DNA of 64,000 nt from assembly GCA_964617625.1 (NCBI GenBank), contig CAZTZL010000001.1, positions 49,149 through 113,148 of the forward strand, read 5' to 3'. Made by a program: the position numbers and the translations under genes. Below are positions 1 through 8,452 of this stretch, piece after piece. Below the pieces are notes generated by a model, which saw only the letters and a list, made by a program, of their open reading frames with translations, searched no databases and was not told the DNA's origin. This DNA is from CAZTZL01 sp964617625. Its GTDB lineage: Bacteria; Zhuqueibacterota; QNDG01; DSAB01. Position 1 is the first letter of the stretch. The number at the start of each line of letters is the position of its first letter.

Positions 1-308
1 CATCCAAACCGATGGAATTGATTCTCATGGGTTTGGGTGGTTGCACGGGAATGGATGTACTATCCATTCTCACAAAGATGAAAGTTCATCTGGACAATAT
101 TAGTATTAATGTCAGCGCAGAACAGGCAGAAGATTATCCAAAGGTGTTTACTAAAATTCATATTTTATATCAGTTTTTCGGAAAACAAATTAATGAGGAA
201 AATGTGAAAAAAGCGATCGAGCTTTCCAGGACGAAATACTGTTCCGTATATGCCATGCTGATTAAGTCGGTTCAAATAGATCATTCCTATCAAATTATTT
301 CGGAATAA
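1..308 (+). CDS. OsmC/Ohr-family protein, 5'-truncated by the window edge
   Basis: The reading frame is open from base 3 to the stop at 306-308. The residues before the first ATG (S-K-P at 3-11) continue the family pattern (KPMELILMGLGGC), so that ATG is internal and the true start lies upstream of the window. OsmC/Ohr proteins are small thiol peroxidases or related redox proteins with two conserved cysteines. Both are visible here, in GLGGCTGMDV and in KYCSVYAML. Only the C-terminal ~100 of about 140 residues is present. The next gene, a disulfide oxidoreductase, begins 21 bases downstream and is probably co-transcribed, which fits a thiol-redox role. The substrate cannot be told from this fragment. 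Confidence 0.85.
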   Translation, partial: SKPMELILMGLGGCTGMDVLSILTKMKVHLDNISINVSAEQAEDYPKVFTKIHILYQFFGKQINEENVKKAIELSRTKYCSVYAMLIKSVQIDHSYQIISE

Positions 309-329
309 AAATCATTTAGGAGTTTAAAA

Positions 330-971
330 ATGCTGAGAGAAGAAGATAAAAAAGAAATTCAAGAAAGGCTCAAGCAGATGGTTGGGCCGGTCAAATTAAA
401 ACTTTTTACACAGAAAGTTGCGGGCACCTGTCAATACTGTGCCGAAACAGAACAATTGTTGAAAGAAGTGTCTGATCTAACAGATCAATTGTCCCTCGAA
501 ATTTACAATTTTGTGAATGACACAAACGAGGTTAAACAGTACGGTATTGATAAAATACCCGCAACGGTGATTGAAGGGAAAGAGGATTATGGAATGCGTT
601 TTTACGGTATACCGACTGGATATGAATTTGCTACTTTTTTAGAATCGATTTTAAAAGTCTCCAGTCAAAAATCGGCTTTATCCAAGGACGCAGTTCAAAA
701 ACTCAGCCAGATCGACAAATCTGTTCATATTCAGGTCTTTGTCACGCCGACCTGTCCGTACTGTCAAAGTGCCGCTCTAACGGCCTATCAGTTGGCCATG
801 GAGAACGGAAATATCCGGAGTGATGTTGTGGAAGTCACTGAATTTCCGCATCTTGCCCAGAAATATGGTGTGATGGGTGTCCCGAAAATTGTGATCAACG
901 AAGAGCATTCATTCGAAGGGGCGCTTCCGGGAAATCTTTTTCTTGAACAGGTGATCAATGCCGTCGAATAA
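330..971 (+). CDS. Protein disulfide oxidoreductase with two thioredoxin/glutaredoxin-fold domains (PDO-like)
   Basis: The 213-residue protein has two tandem thioredoxin-fold units. The first carries the redox pair C34-Q-Y-C37 and a cis-proline at IPAT (P77). The second carries C142-P-Y-C145 and a cis-proline in GVPKIV. This arrangement matches the two-domain PDO family known from hyperthermophilic archaea and several anaerobic bacteria, which makes or isomerises cytoplasmic disulfides and can accept electrons from a thioredoxin reductase. There is no signal peptide, so it should be cytoplasmic. AGGAG lies seven bases before the ATG. It probably forms an operon with the OsmC-like gene just upstream. 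The CPYC site is glutaredoxin-like and probably the more active one; that is inference. Confidence 0.85.
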   Translation: MLREEDKKEIQERLKQMVGPVKLKLFTQKVAGTCQYCAETEQLLKEVSDLTDQLSLEIYNFVNDTNEVKQYGIDKIPATVIEGKEDYGMRFYGIPTGYEFATFLESILKVSSQKSALSKDAVQKLSQIDKSVHIQVFVTPTCPYCQSAALTAYQLAMENGNIRSDVVEVTEFPHLAQKYGVMGVPKIVINEEHSFEGALPGNLFLEQVINAVE

Positions 972-1022
972 ATTATCTTCTTAATAATCTTTGGTAAAAA
1001 TTTAAGATGAACAACGTTTTTT

Positions 1023-1175
1023 AAATTTCCAAATGATAAAATCCAAAATCCTTTGCCATTGGCGGACCCGCCTTTGGCGGGAAATAAAGCACAAATGCCA
1101 AATATCAAAAATATTCATTTGAATTTTTTGATTTGGAATTTAATTGTCATTTGGATTTTGATATTTGGTATTTTT
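1023..1175. repeat. Intergenic imperfect palindrome (AT-rich, MITE-like)
   Basis: The left arm at 1023-1049 and the right arm at 1150-1175 are imperfect reverse complements built on the words CCAAAT, AAAATCC and CAAATATC. The interior repeats the same words, and a short GC-rich inverted motif (GGCGGaCCCGCC) lies near 1060-1080. The transcript could fold into one long hairpin. No convincing gene occupies 972-1231. It looks like a dispersed palindromic element; no second copy with these words is in the window. Confidence 0.5.
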
Positions 1176-1231
1176 ATTATAAAGACGGAAATTTGTAACA
1201 GTTTGGTTTCTAAAGGAATAAGGAGTTGGCA

Positions 1232-2833
1232 ATGAAAAAGATTATCTCCATGATCATGTTGATGTCGATGCATTTATCCGGTGCTCCAGGTGACGTGATC
1301 CAGCAGCATGCAACGCCAGGAAGGTGCCCGACGGGGTTGACCTATGCCAATTCCACGCTCTGGGTAGCTGACCGAAAAACCGATTCTCTCTATCAAATCG
1401 ATCCTGAAACAGGAAAACTTATGAAATCGTTTACTGCTCCGGGGTATTTTATTACCGATCTGGCCTGGGATGGAAAAACGCTTTGGGCAGTCGATGTCGA
1501 TCTGGAGGGAATGAATTCGGGATCAATCTATCAGATCTGTCCCGAAACTGGAACGACATTGAAAATGATTTATGCACCTACCATGCTGCCTGAAGGACTT
1601 ACATGGGATGGGATGTTTTTATGGCTGTCGGACAGCCGTGAAGGCCGGATTTATCAAATCAGCCATGATGACGGTACGACTATCAAATCGTTCAAATCTC
1701 CGGCTGCAGACCCGCAGGGACTGGCCTGGGATGGCGAGTATCTCTGGATTGCTGATCGGAAAAAGGACGAGATTTACCGTGTCGATCCGCAAACCGGATG
1801 TGTGGTGATGATACTGTCTTCTCCGGGACCTTATCCGAGAGGACTTGCCTGGGGAGAAAATGCACTCTGGAATGTGGATTATCAAAATGACAACATCTAT
1901 GAAATCAAAATATTTGACGATCAGCTTTTTTCAAGAAAGAACGAGCGTGATGCAGAAATTGTATATTCCCACGAAATTGTCAATTACGGACCGGGTGTGT
2001 TGAAAGATGTTGCGATCTTTTTTGCAATACCTGAAAATTTGGACAACCAGGATATTCTTGACATCCGGTATTCCGTTGCGCCAACACGATTTGATAAAGA
2101 CCAATGGAAACAGCGGTTCGCTGTTTTTCATGCGGATACACTTAAAACAGGAGAGTCGTTGAGTCCTGAGATGACAATACACGCAAAAGTGTATGATATC
2201 ATGTACCACATTTTTCCGGAAAAAGTAGGCAGTTTGAAGGAGATACCCGGGGAAATACGCAGTGATTATTTAAAGGATGACTTAAAATACTGGATCCATG
2301 ATCCGGTTATTCAGGATGCAGTGAAAAAGGCTGTGGGGCAGACGAAAAATCCATACTGGATTGCACGTTCTATTTATAGCTATATCCAAGAAGCAATGCA
2401 CTATGAACTGGCAGGGGGCTGGAATGTCGCTCCGACCGTGCTGAAACGCGGTTCCGGATCCTGCTCAGAGTATACATTTGTCTACATTGCCATGTGCCGG
2501 GCTGCAGGATTGCCCGCTCGATACGCCGGTTCGGTCGTTGTTCGCGGGGATGATGCAAGTCTCGATTACGTTTTTCACAGATGGGTGGAGGTTTATCTTC
2601 CTCGATACGGCTGGGTTCCAGTGGATCCAAGCGGTGGAGACAAGGATTGGCCGAGAGATCAGGCGATGTGCTTCGGACATCTGGAAAATCGTTTTTTAAT
2701 AACCACAATTGGTGGTGGTGGTTCTGCATTTTTAGGCTGGGATTACAATTCATCTGAAAGATGGAAGGCGGATGGTCCGGTCAAATTAAAGATAGAAAAA
2801 TTGGGAGAGTGGAATCCGATTGTTCAAAAATAA
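1232..2833 (+). CDS. Secreted beta-propeller-like repeat protein with C-terminal transglutaminase-like domain
   Basis: The start is ATG 1232, with AGGAG at 1221-1225; an in-frame TTG six bases earlier is less likely. The product has 533 residues with a short hydrophobic N-terminal signal. Residues ~25-240 hold five repeats of the form GLxWdgxxLWvaDxxxdxIYqiDpeTG, as in NHL/Vgb-like propellers. Residues ~370-480 form a transglutaminase-like cysteine-protease fold with the full triad: C411 in GSGSCSEYTF, H449 in HRWVEVY and D465 in VDPSGGD. Such proteins are exported and may crosslink or cleave envelope proteins; the substrate is unknown. It stands alone, with the palindrome upstream and a strong terminator downstream. 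Confidence 0.8.
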   Translation: MKKIISMIMLMSMHLSGAPGDVIQQHATPGRCPTGLTYANSTLWVADRKTDSLYQIDPETGKLMKSFTAPGYFITDLAWDGKTLWAVDVDLEGMNSGSIYQICPETGTTLKMIYAPTMLPEGLTWDGMFLWLSDSREGRIYQISHDDGTTIKSFKSPAADPQGLAWDGEYLWIADRKKDEIYRVDPQTGCVVMILSSPGPYPRGLAWGENALWNVDYQNDNIYEIKIFDDQLFSRKNERDAEIVYSHEIVNYGPGVLKDVAIFFAIPENLDNQDILDIRYSVAPTRFDKDQWKQRFAVFHADTLKTGESLSPEMTIHAKVYDIMYHIFPEKVGSLKEIPGEIRSDYLKDDLKYWIHDPVIQDAVKKAVGQTKNPYWIARSIYSYIQEAMHYELAGGWNVAPTVLKRGSGSCSEYTFVYIAMCRAAGLPARYAGSVVVRGDDASLDYVFHRWVEVYLPRYGWVPVDPSGGDKDWPRDQAMCFGHLENRFLITTIGGGGSAFLGWDYNSSERWKADGPVKLKIEKLGEWNPIVQK

Positions 2834-2857
2834 ATCATAAATTCAATTTTGTCTGTT

Positions 2858-2894
2858 AAAGGCCCCGGAATTATTTATTTCGGGGCCTTTTCTT
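2858..2894 (+). terminator. Rho-independent terminator after the transglutaminase gene
   Basis: A perfect 10-bp stem (AAAGGCCCCG at 2858-2867 with CGGGGCCTTT at 2881-2890) encloses a 13-base AT-rich loop and runs into T residues. It lies 25 bases after the stop codon and separates this gene from the chemotaxis cluster. Confidence 0.9.
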
Positions 2895-2917
2895 TGAAAT
2901 AATTGAAATTAAACGGA

Positions 2918-2934
2918 TTGGCATAGCTTTTGTA
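2918..2934 (+). promoter_or_regulatory. Candidate sigma-54 promoter for the chemosensory cluster
   Basis: TTGGCA-TAGCTTT-TGTA resembles the -24/-12 sigma-54 consensus (TTGGCAC-N5-TTGCW). The GG and the GT dinucleotides are separated by exactly 10 bases. The -12 element has GT rather than the usual GC, so the match is imperfect. It lies between the upstream terminator and the first gene of the cluster, about 125 bases before the cheY start. Confidence 0.35.
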
Positions 2935-3060
2935 GAAACTGATATGGATTTAATTTTAAGTGTTTCAGACAGGAATTTTTTCCTTTTGAAATTTGAAATA
3001 GCAATGCTGATTCATATTGAAAGCCGTTAAGTTCACGTTGATTATATGGAGGACAAAATA

Positions 3061-3438
3061 TTGTCAAAAATATTGATTGTGGATGATGATGGCGGCATCC
3101 GTATGCTGCTTTCCAAATTCCTGGAAAGAGAGGGATTTGAAATTGTCGTGGCAGAGGATGGATTGGAAGGTGTTGAAATTGCGAAGAAGACGCAGCCTGA
3201 TATCATCATTCTTGATGTTGTCATGCCCAGAATGGATGGCATCACAGCAGCCAGATTGATCAAGTTTTATAAACCACTTGCCGAGGTGCCTATTATTTTC
3301 CTGACTGCAAAAGACGCGGACAAAGAGATTGAACTGGCGCAGGAAGCACGAGCCGAGGTTTATATTACAAAGCCCTTTGATGTCCATCAGGTGATCCATG
3401 TGGTCAAAGAAATTTTATCAACTTCTGCAAAAGTATAG
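3061..3438 (+). CDS. cheY: Single-domain response regulator (CheY-like)
   Basis: The protein is a stand-alone receiver of about 125 residues. From a TTG start at 3061, the acidic pocket is D8-D9-D10, the phospho-acceptor is D52 (IIILDVVMP), the switch threonine is T82 and the conserved lysine is K104 (TKPF). TTG 3061 is preferred because GGAGG (3048-3052) lies eight bases before it. The ATG at 3046 overlaps that ribosome site and has none of its own. It opens the chemosensory cluster and is the likely output partner of the CheA below. No flagellar or pilus gene is nearby to say what it controls. Confidence 0.88.
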   Translation: MSKILIVDDDGGIRMLLSKFLEREGFEIVVAEDGLEGVEIAKKTQPDIIILDVVMPRMDGITAARLIKFYKPLAEVPIIFLTAKDADKEIELAQEARAEVYITKPFDVHQVIHVVKEILSTSAKV

Positions 3439-3527
3439 TAAATATTCACAAAATGTAACCATGCATGGATTTATGAAATTGAAATCATTCCCTGAATTTA
3501 ATATAACTATATATATGGTGTAATTGT

Positions 3528-4076
3528 ATGAACAATACCCAATCTTTTGTTGTATTTACTCTTGACAACCAAAAATTTGCCTTACATCTGGGAGCTGTTG
3601 AGAAAATTGCACAAGCCGCTGAAATTATTCCTTTGCCCAAGGCGCCGGAGATTGTGATGGGCGTTATCAACGTTCAGGGGCGTGTTGTACCTGTTGTGAA
3701 CATCCGCAGACGATTTCAGCTGCCTGAACATGACATCAATGTTAAGGACCATTTCATTGTCTGTCGAACGAACCAAATAAATGTGGCCATCTTGGTGGAT
3801 GCCGTTTTGGATATCATTGAATGTTCCGAAAAAGATATTATTGAGAAGTCAAATATTTTGACCGATATAGAATATATCGAAGGTGTGGTCAAATCAGCGG
3901 ACGGAATGATATTGATTCATGATCTAAATAAATTTCTGTCCAACAAGGAATCGAATATAATCAATGAAGTGATTAAAGACAGCGATAAACTGTTAAAAGC
4001 AAAAGAAATTTCAAAAAGTCAAACGAAACCAAAAACATCTGAAAAAAAGAAAAAAGCATTAAAAAAACGGGATTGA
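3528..4076 (+). CDS. cheW: CheW-like chemoreceptor coupling protein (copy 1)
   Basis: The 182-residue protein is one CheW/SH3-like coupling domain (residues ~1-145). Typical elements are FTLDNQKFAL near the N-terminus, GVINVQGRVVPVVNIRRRF, and DAVLDIIEC. It links MCP receptors to CheA. The C-terminal ~35 residues are unusually lysine-rich (SQTKPKTSEKKKKALKKRD) and are not part of the fold; they may be a flexible or charge-mediated docking tail. The stop overlaps the likely TTG start of cheR (TTGA), suggesting translational coupling. A second, separate cheW follows at 5684, so the cluster has two adaptors. Confidence 0.9.
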   Translation: MNNTQSFVVFTLDNQKFALHLGAVEKIAQAAEIIPLPKAPEIVMGVINVQGRVVPVVNIRRRFQLPEHDINVKDHFIVCRTNQINVAILVDAVLDIIECSEKDIIEKSNILTDIEYIEGVVKSADGMILIHDLNKFLSNKESNIINEVIKDSDKLLKAKEISKSQTKPKTSEKKKKALKKRD

Positions 4077-5620
4077 GCTACAACATGAATAAAAGAATTC
4101 CGAACGCTCTTTTGTCAAAATTCAGCCGTTTTATCAATCAGCAAATGGGCATCTATTTTCCAAAGAACAGGTGGCTGGATCTTCTCAGAGGTATTTCTTC
4201 TGCAGCTCGTGAATTCGGATTTGATGATGTTGAAGAATGTATTCAGTGGTTGATTTCTTCGCCGCTAAAAAAGAACCAGGTCGAGATTCTGGCATGTCAC
4301 CTTACGGTCGGAGAGACCTATTTTTTCAGAGAAACCAAAATAATCGAAGCAATGGAACAGTATGTTCTTCCTGAAATAATCAAATCACAAAGGCAGAATG
4401 GAAAGCGATTGCGGCTCTGGAGTGCGGGATGTTGTACAGGAGAAGAACCTTATACTCTGGCGATACTCCTTTCTCGAATGATTCCTGATATCAAGGACTG
4501 GAATATCACGATATTGGCTACCGATATCAATCCCTTGTTTTTACAGAAAGCGGCAGAAGGTGTCTATCGTGAATGGTCTTTCAGAGGCACTCCGTACTGG
4601 ATAAAAGACACTTATTTTAAAAAGTTGGCTGACGGGAATTTTGAAATTCTACCCAACATTAAACGGATGGTAAAATTTTCCTATCTTAATTTGGTTGAAG
4701 ATTTGTATCCGTCTATTTTTAGCGATACAAATGCAATGGATGTTATTTTCTGCCGTAATGTGCTAATGTATTTTTCTCCAGATATCGTGAAAAAGATTGT
4801 AGGTAAACTGCATGATGCACTGTTGGATGATCGATGGCTTATCGTGGGTTCGAGCGAAACATCACAGTTCTATTTTCCCCAATATATTACTGTCAATTTC
4901 CCGGGAGCGATTCTATATAAGAAAATCGATAAAGAAATGAAAAAAAGCTCCCGAGTTGAAAACTATATTCCGAATATTTTCTCTGAAGATAATAAAAGCC
5001 AGATTGGCTTTCTAGATTCTAACATTCATTTTATTCCGAATCCAGAATTGGAAACAAAAAACAAAGAAGATGAAGTAGAAAAGGAGAAGTGGCAAAATAT
5101 CGAGGAAGCGGATCAATCTTTAACGCCAATAGAAGCGATAGAAATTTTATACCAATCCGGTGATTACAAAGGTACAATTCAAAAAATTGAAGAGAACATT
5201 GGTGATTATAATGAAAATCCGAAGGCAATGAAATATTTGGCAAAGGCCTGTGCAAATCAGGGAAATTTGAACGACGCTCTTGTCTGGTGCGAAAAGGCGA
5301 TCATTCTGGATAAATTAAATCCTCAGTTTTATCATCTTCGGGCAGCCATTCTTGAAGAACAGGGATTTATTGAAAAAGCACTGGGAGAATTGAAGAGGGC
5401 TTTGTATTTGGACCCCAATTTTGTGCTGGCGCATTTTATGTTGGGCAACCTGACACGCAAGCAGGGGAATCTGCAGGAATCAAGAAAGTATTTTGAAAAT
5501 GCACTGTCCATTTTAAAAACCCATGATCGTGAAGAAATATTGCCCGAATCCGAAGGAATGAATGCAGGAAGATTGATGGAGCTTATTCAGCTCTCCATGA
5601 ATGGGGAGTTAAATGCATAA
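4073..5620 (+). CDS. cheR: CheR chemotaxis methyltransferase with C-terminal TPR extension
   Basis: This is a glutamate O-methyltransferase acting on MCP receptors with S-adenosylmethionine. The N-terminal alpha domain (~1-90) is followed by the SAM-binding domain with motif I SAGCCTGEEPYTL (from residue 117), the acidic loop ATDIN, and CRNVLMYF. Residues ~355-500 form about three TPR units, as in CheR-TPR fusions of chemosensory systems that often control functions other than flagella. At 515 residues it is much longer than enteric CheR (about 280). The start is uncertain: TTG 4073 overlaps the cheW stop, while ATG 4085 is also in frame and shortens the product by four residues. Confidence 0.9.
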   Translation: MSYNMNKRIPNALLSKFSRFINQQMGIYFPKNRWLDLLRGISSAAREFGFDDVEECIQWLISSPLKKNQVEILACHLTVGETYFFRETKIIEAMEQYVLPEIIKSQRQNGKRLRLWSAGCCTGEEPYTLAILLSRMIPDIKDWNITILATDINPLFLQKAAEGVYREWSFRGTPYWIKDTYFKKLADGNFEILPNIKRMVKFSYLNLVEDLYPSIFSDTNAMDVIFCRNVLMYFSPDIVKKIVGKLHDALLDDRWLIVGSSETSQFYFPQYITVNFPGAILYKKIDKEMKKSSRVENYIPNIFSEDNKSQIGFLDSNIHFIPNPELETKNKEDEVEKEKWQNIEEADQSLTPIEAIEILYQSGDYKGTIQKIEENIGDYNENPKAMKYLAKACANQGNLNDALVWCEKAIILDKLNPQFYHLRAAILEEQGFIEKALGELKRALYLDPNFVLAHFMLGNLTRKQGNLQESRKYFENALSILKTHDREEILPESEGMNAGRLMELIQLSMNGELNA

Positions 5621-5683
5621 TAGGAGCACGTATGGTTTTTTAAATTATTAAAATGAAGATGCAAATAAAGAGAGGGTTACGGT

Positions 5684-6214
5684 TTGGGTAAAAATGATAA
5701 GAAATTAACGATACTGAAAAATAGGGCCAGGGAACTTTCTGAAGAACTGAAAGAGAACGGTGCGATTGAAAATCAGGTCGAGATCATAGAATTTGTTCTG
5801 GCATACGAAAAGTATGGCGTAGAATCCTGTTTTGTACGGGAAGTTTATCCGATGAAAGAGTTTACACCGATTCCTGGAACTCCGAATTTTGTCATGGGAA
5901 TTATCAATATCAGGGGACAGATTATATCAATTATTGACATAAAGAAATTCTTCGGATTACCGGAGAAAGGGTTGACAGATTTAAACCGTGTTATTATTGC
6001 TGATTATAATGACATGGAAGTGGGCATTTTGGCGGATATTATACTGGGTGTCCGCAATATTGCCATCAACGAGATCCAACCCTCTCTTCCCACATTAACA
6101 GAAATTCGTTCAAAATATCTGAAAGGAATTACGAGAGACGGAGTTGTCATTCTGGATATTGTGAAGCTATTGTCTGATCCGAAGCTGATTATTTCCAGTG
6201 AAGTGGAAATTTAG
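5684..6214 (+). CDS. cheW: CheW-like coupling protein (copy 2)
   Basis: A single CheW domain of 176 residues with IEFVLAYEKYGVES, GIINIRGQIISIIDIKKFFG and DIILGVRNI. About 25 polar residues (GKNDKKLTILKNRAREL) precede the domain. The start is TTG 5684, supported by GAGGG at 5672-5676, seven bases upstream. It diverges clearly from the cheW at 3528 and lacks its lysine-rich tail, so the two adaptors probably make different contacts in the array. It lies between cheR and the PstS-like/MCP pair. Confidence 0.9.
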   Translation: MGKNDKKLTILKNRARELSEELKENGAIENQVEIIEFVLAYEKYGVESCFVREVYPMKEFTPIPGTPNFVMGIINIRGQIISIIDIKKFFGLPEKGLTDLNRVIIADYNDMEVGILADIILGVRNIAINEIQPSLPTLTEIRSKYLKGITRDGVVILDIVKLLSDPKLIISSEVEI

Positions 6215-6271
6215 GAAAACAGGGATTACTGTAAAATTGAATTATATTGTAAAAAAAACGAAAGGTGAATC

Positions 6272-6715
6272 ATGAAAAAGCGCTCTTTTCTACTCGTATC
6301 AATAACCATTCTAATTGTCTTTATGATCAGTGATGCACAGTTGAGCAGCAATTATAAAATCATTGTGCATTCATCGAATCCTGTTTCAAAAATTACACGC
6401 GATGACCTTTCAAAAATATTTCTGAAGAAGATAAAAATTTGGGAGGACGGAAATGAAATTCATCCGGTTGATCTTGTATACGATTCTCCGGTGCGGAAGG
6501 GATTTTCGAATGAAATTCATCACAGACCTGTATCCAAAATTAAAGCATATTGGCAAATGCAAATTTTCTCGGGTAAGGATGTTCCTCCGCCACAGCTTGA
6601 TTATGAAGATGATGTGATGTCATTTGTAAAATCGGATCCAGGGGCAATCGGATATCTTTCCTCCGGTACATCCTTGAATCAGGGTCACATTAAAATTATA
6701 TCAATTACAGAATAG
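6272..6715 (+). CDS. Small periplasmic PstS-like (PBP-like) substrate-binding domain protein
   Basis: The 147-residue protein has an N-terminal signal (KKRSFLLVSITILIVFMISDAQ). The mature part resembles one lobe of phosphate-type binding proteins: IIVHSSNPVSKITRDDLSKIF near the start, KAYWQMQIFSGK in the middle, and VKSDPGAIGYLSSG near the end. At about 125 mature residues it is roughly half a normal PstS. No ABC permease or ATPase is nearby. Its place directly before the MCP gene (AAAGGTG ribosome site, 45-base gap to the MCP) suggests it supplies ligand information to that receptor. Alternatively it is an extracytoplasmic accessory with no ligand; the sequence does not decide. Confidence 0.8.
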   Translation: MKKRSFLLVSITILIVFMISDAQLSSNYKIIVHSSNPVSKITRDDLSKIFLKKIKIWEDGNEIHPVDLVYDSPVRKGFSNEIHHRPVSKIKAYWQMQIFSGKDVPPPQLDYEDDVMSFVKSDPGAIGYLSSGTSLNQGHIKIISITE

Positions 6716-6759
6716 TCTTTTGAGCCGTTTTCATAACACAGTAAGGATTGGAGTCTGTT

Positions 6760-8367
6760 ATGTTAAGAAAATTGAAATTTCAGTATAAGATTTTTCTGAT
6801 TCCCGGTCTTGCGATACTGGCATTTATTATCAGTTTGATAATAACCAGATCATACACAACGAGGAATGAGAAAGTAATCGGCCAGATTGTGAATGGCTAT
6901 GCGCCTGCCTGGGAATTGAATCGTGATTTGGTAGAATTTTTGGATTTTATCCAGCGAGATATGCAGGACGCAGTGATTTCGCAGGATGAAGAAAAATTGG
7001 TTGAAACAGAAAATTATCGAAACCGGTTTCTTGCGAGGATAGAAAGTGAAAAAGATAATTTTGTCTTCATTACAGATGAACTTGATGTACTGATCAGGGA
7101 CTTCAAAGAGTATTACACATTTTCCAAGAAAGTTTCCCTGAGTATGATTAAAGGTACTTCTGATGAACAGATATTACATGATGCGGATACGATGAGAGAG
7201 ATGGGAAAAGTGATCAGAGATAAACTGGATCAAAATATTATCCGTAATAAAAACAATATGTCTGCCGCTCTTTCTATCGCGAGACAAAACAACAGGATGA
7301 TGTTGATAACCAGTATTATAACAATCATTGTTTTTATCTTTTTACTTTGTGCTTTAACATTTCTTATTGTTGCATCGATTTCAGGTCCTTTAAATTCCGC
7401 CATTCAAATTGCAGGACAAGTGGCAAACGGAGATCTCACTGTTGAAGTCCCGGATAACGACTCCAAAGATGAAGCAGGCACATTGCTGCGGACATTTCAG
7501 AAAATGGTAAAAAATCTGCGTAGTTTGACAATTCAAATAAAAGAAGGCGCCAATGCACTTGCTTCTGCGGCCAGTGAAATTTCGGCTTCTGTGACACAGA
7601 TTGCAGCAGGCGCGACACAAACTGCAACTGCAGCGAATCAGACAAGTGCCACAGTTGAGGAAGTTAGGCAGACTGCTCAGGATTCAAACCGGAAAGCAAA
7701 ACATGTTTCTGAGAGTTCGCAAAAAGCGGTTCAGATATCACAGGCAGGAGAAAAGGCTGTTACTGAAACGATCAATGGAATGCACAGAATCCAGTCTCAA
7801 ATGGAATCCATTGCTGAAAGCATTATGAAGCTCAGTGAGCACGGACAGGCGATAGGAGGCATTATCGCAACGGTGGAAGATGTCGCCGAACAATCCAACC
7901 TGCTGGCGGTGAATGCTTCGATAGAAGCAGCCAAGGCAGGAGAACAGGGTAAAGGGTTTGCCGTAGTTGCCCAGGAAGTCAAGAATCTGGCGGAACAATC
8001 ACGGCAGTCCACATCCAGGGTCAGAAATATTTTGGATGATATTCAGAAAGCAACTGGCGGTTCGGTCATGACAACCGAACAGGGGAGCAAAGCAGTAGAA
8101 GCCGGAGTCAAGCAATCCATGGAAGCCGGTGAATCCATTCAGCGGCTGGCAAACAGTGTAGCGGAAGCGGCACAGGCGACAACCCAGATTGCGGTTTCAA
8201 GTCAGGAGCAGCTTGTCGGCATGGATCAGATGGTTTCGGCCATGGAAAGCATCAAGCAGGCCAGTACACAGAATGTGGCGGCGACAAAGCAGGTTGAAAC
8301 AGCAGCCCGTGACCTTGGAGAGCTGGGACAAAAATTGAAAAATATTGTTGAACAATATAAGGTGTAG
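6760..8367 (+). CDS. Methyl-accepting chemotaxis protein
   Basis: The start is ATG 6760, preceded by GGAG at 6750-6753; a TTG at 6748 inside that site is less likely. The 535-residue receptor has TM1 (~11-30), a periplasmic domain of ~150 residues predicted to be mostly helical, TM2 (~180-207), a HAMP linker ([20 protein letters not shown]) and a cytoplasmic signalling hairpin with the highly conserved tip ([21 protein letters not shown]). It is the only receptor in the cluster, so it is presumably the dedicated input for this CheA. The small four-helix-type sensor domain is compatible with sensing through the neighbouring PstS-like protein. Confidence 0.95.
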   Translation: MLRKLKFQYKIFLIPGLAILAFIISLIITRSYTTRNEKVIGQIVNGYAPAWELNRDLVEFLDFIQRDMQDAVISQDEEKLVETENYRNRFLARIESEKDNFVFITDELDVLIRDFKEYYTFSKKVSLSMIKGTSDEQILHDADTMREMGKVIRDKLDQNIIRNKNNMSAALSIARQNNRMMLITSIITIIVFIFLLCALTFLIVASISGPLNSAIQIAGQVANGDLTVEVPDNDSKDEAGTLLRTFQKMVKNLRSLTIQIKEGANALASAASEISASVTQIAAGATQTATAANQTSATVEEVRQTAQDSNRKAKHVSESSQKAVQISQAGEKAVTETINGMHRIQSQMESIAESIMKLSEHGQAIGGIIATVEDVAEQSNLLAVNASIEAAKAGEQGKGFAVVAQEVKNLAEQSRQSTSRVRNILDDIQKATGGSVMTTEQGSKAVEAGVKQSMEAGESIQRLANSVAEAAQATTQIAVSSQEQLVGMDQMVSAMESIKQASTQNVAATKQVETAARDLGELGQKLKNIVEQYKV

Positions 8368-8452
8368 CCAAGTCTATATCGGTGTACTGATGCTTCGATC
8401 GGAGTGAATAGGATTACAAATTTAATATTAAAAAATATACTGGAGAATTGAA

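Noticed and set aside
1053..1235. Small gene of 60 residues in the palindromic spacer
   Set aside because: The frame is made of the repeat itself, with low-complexity Ile/Asn/Phe content and no ribosome site.
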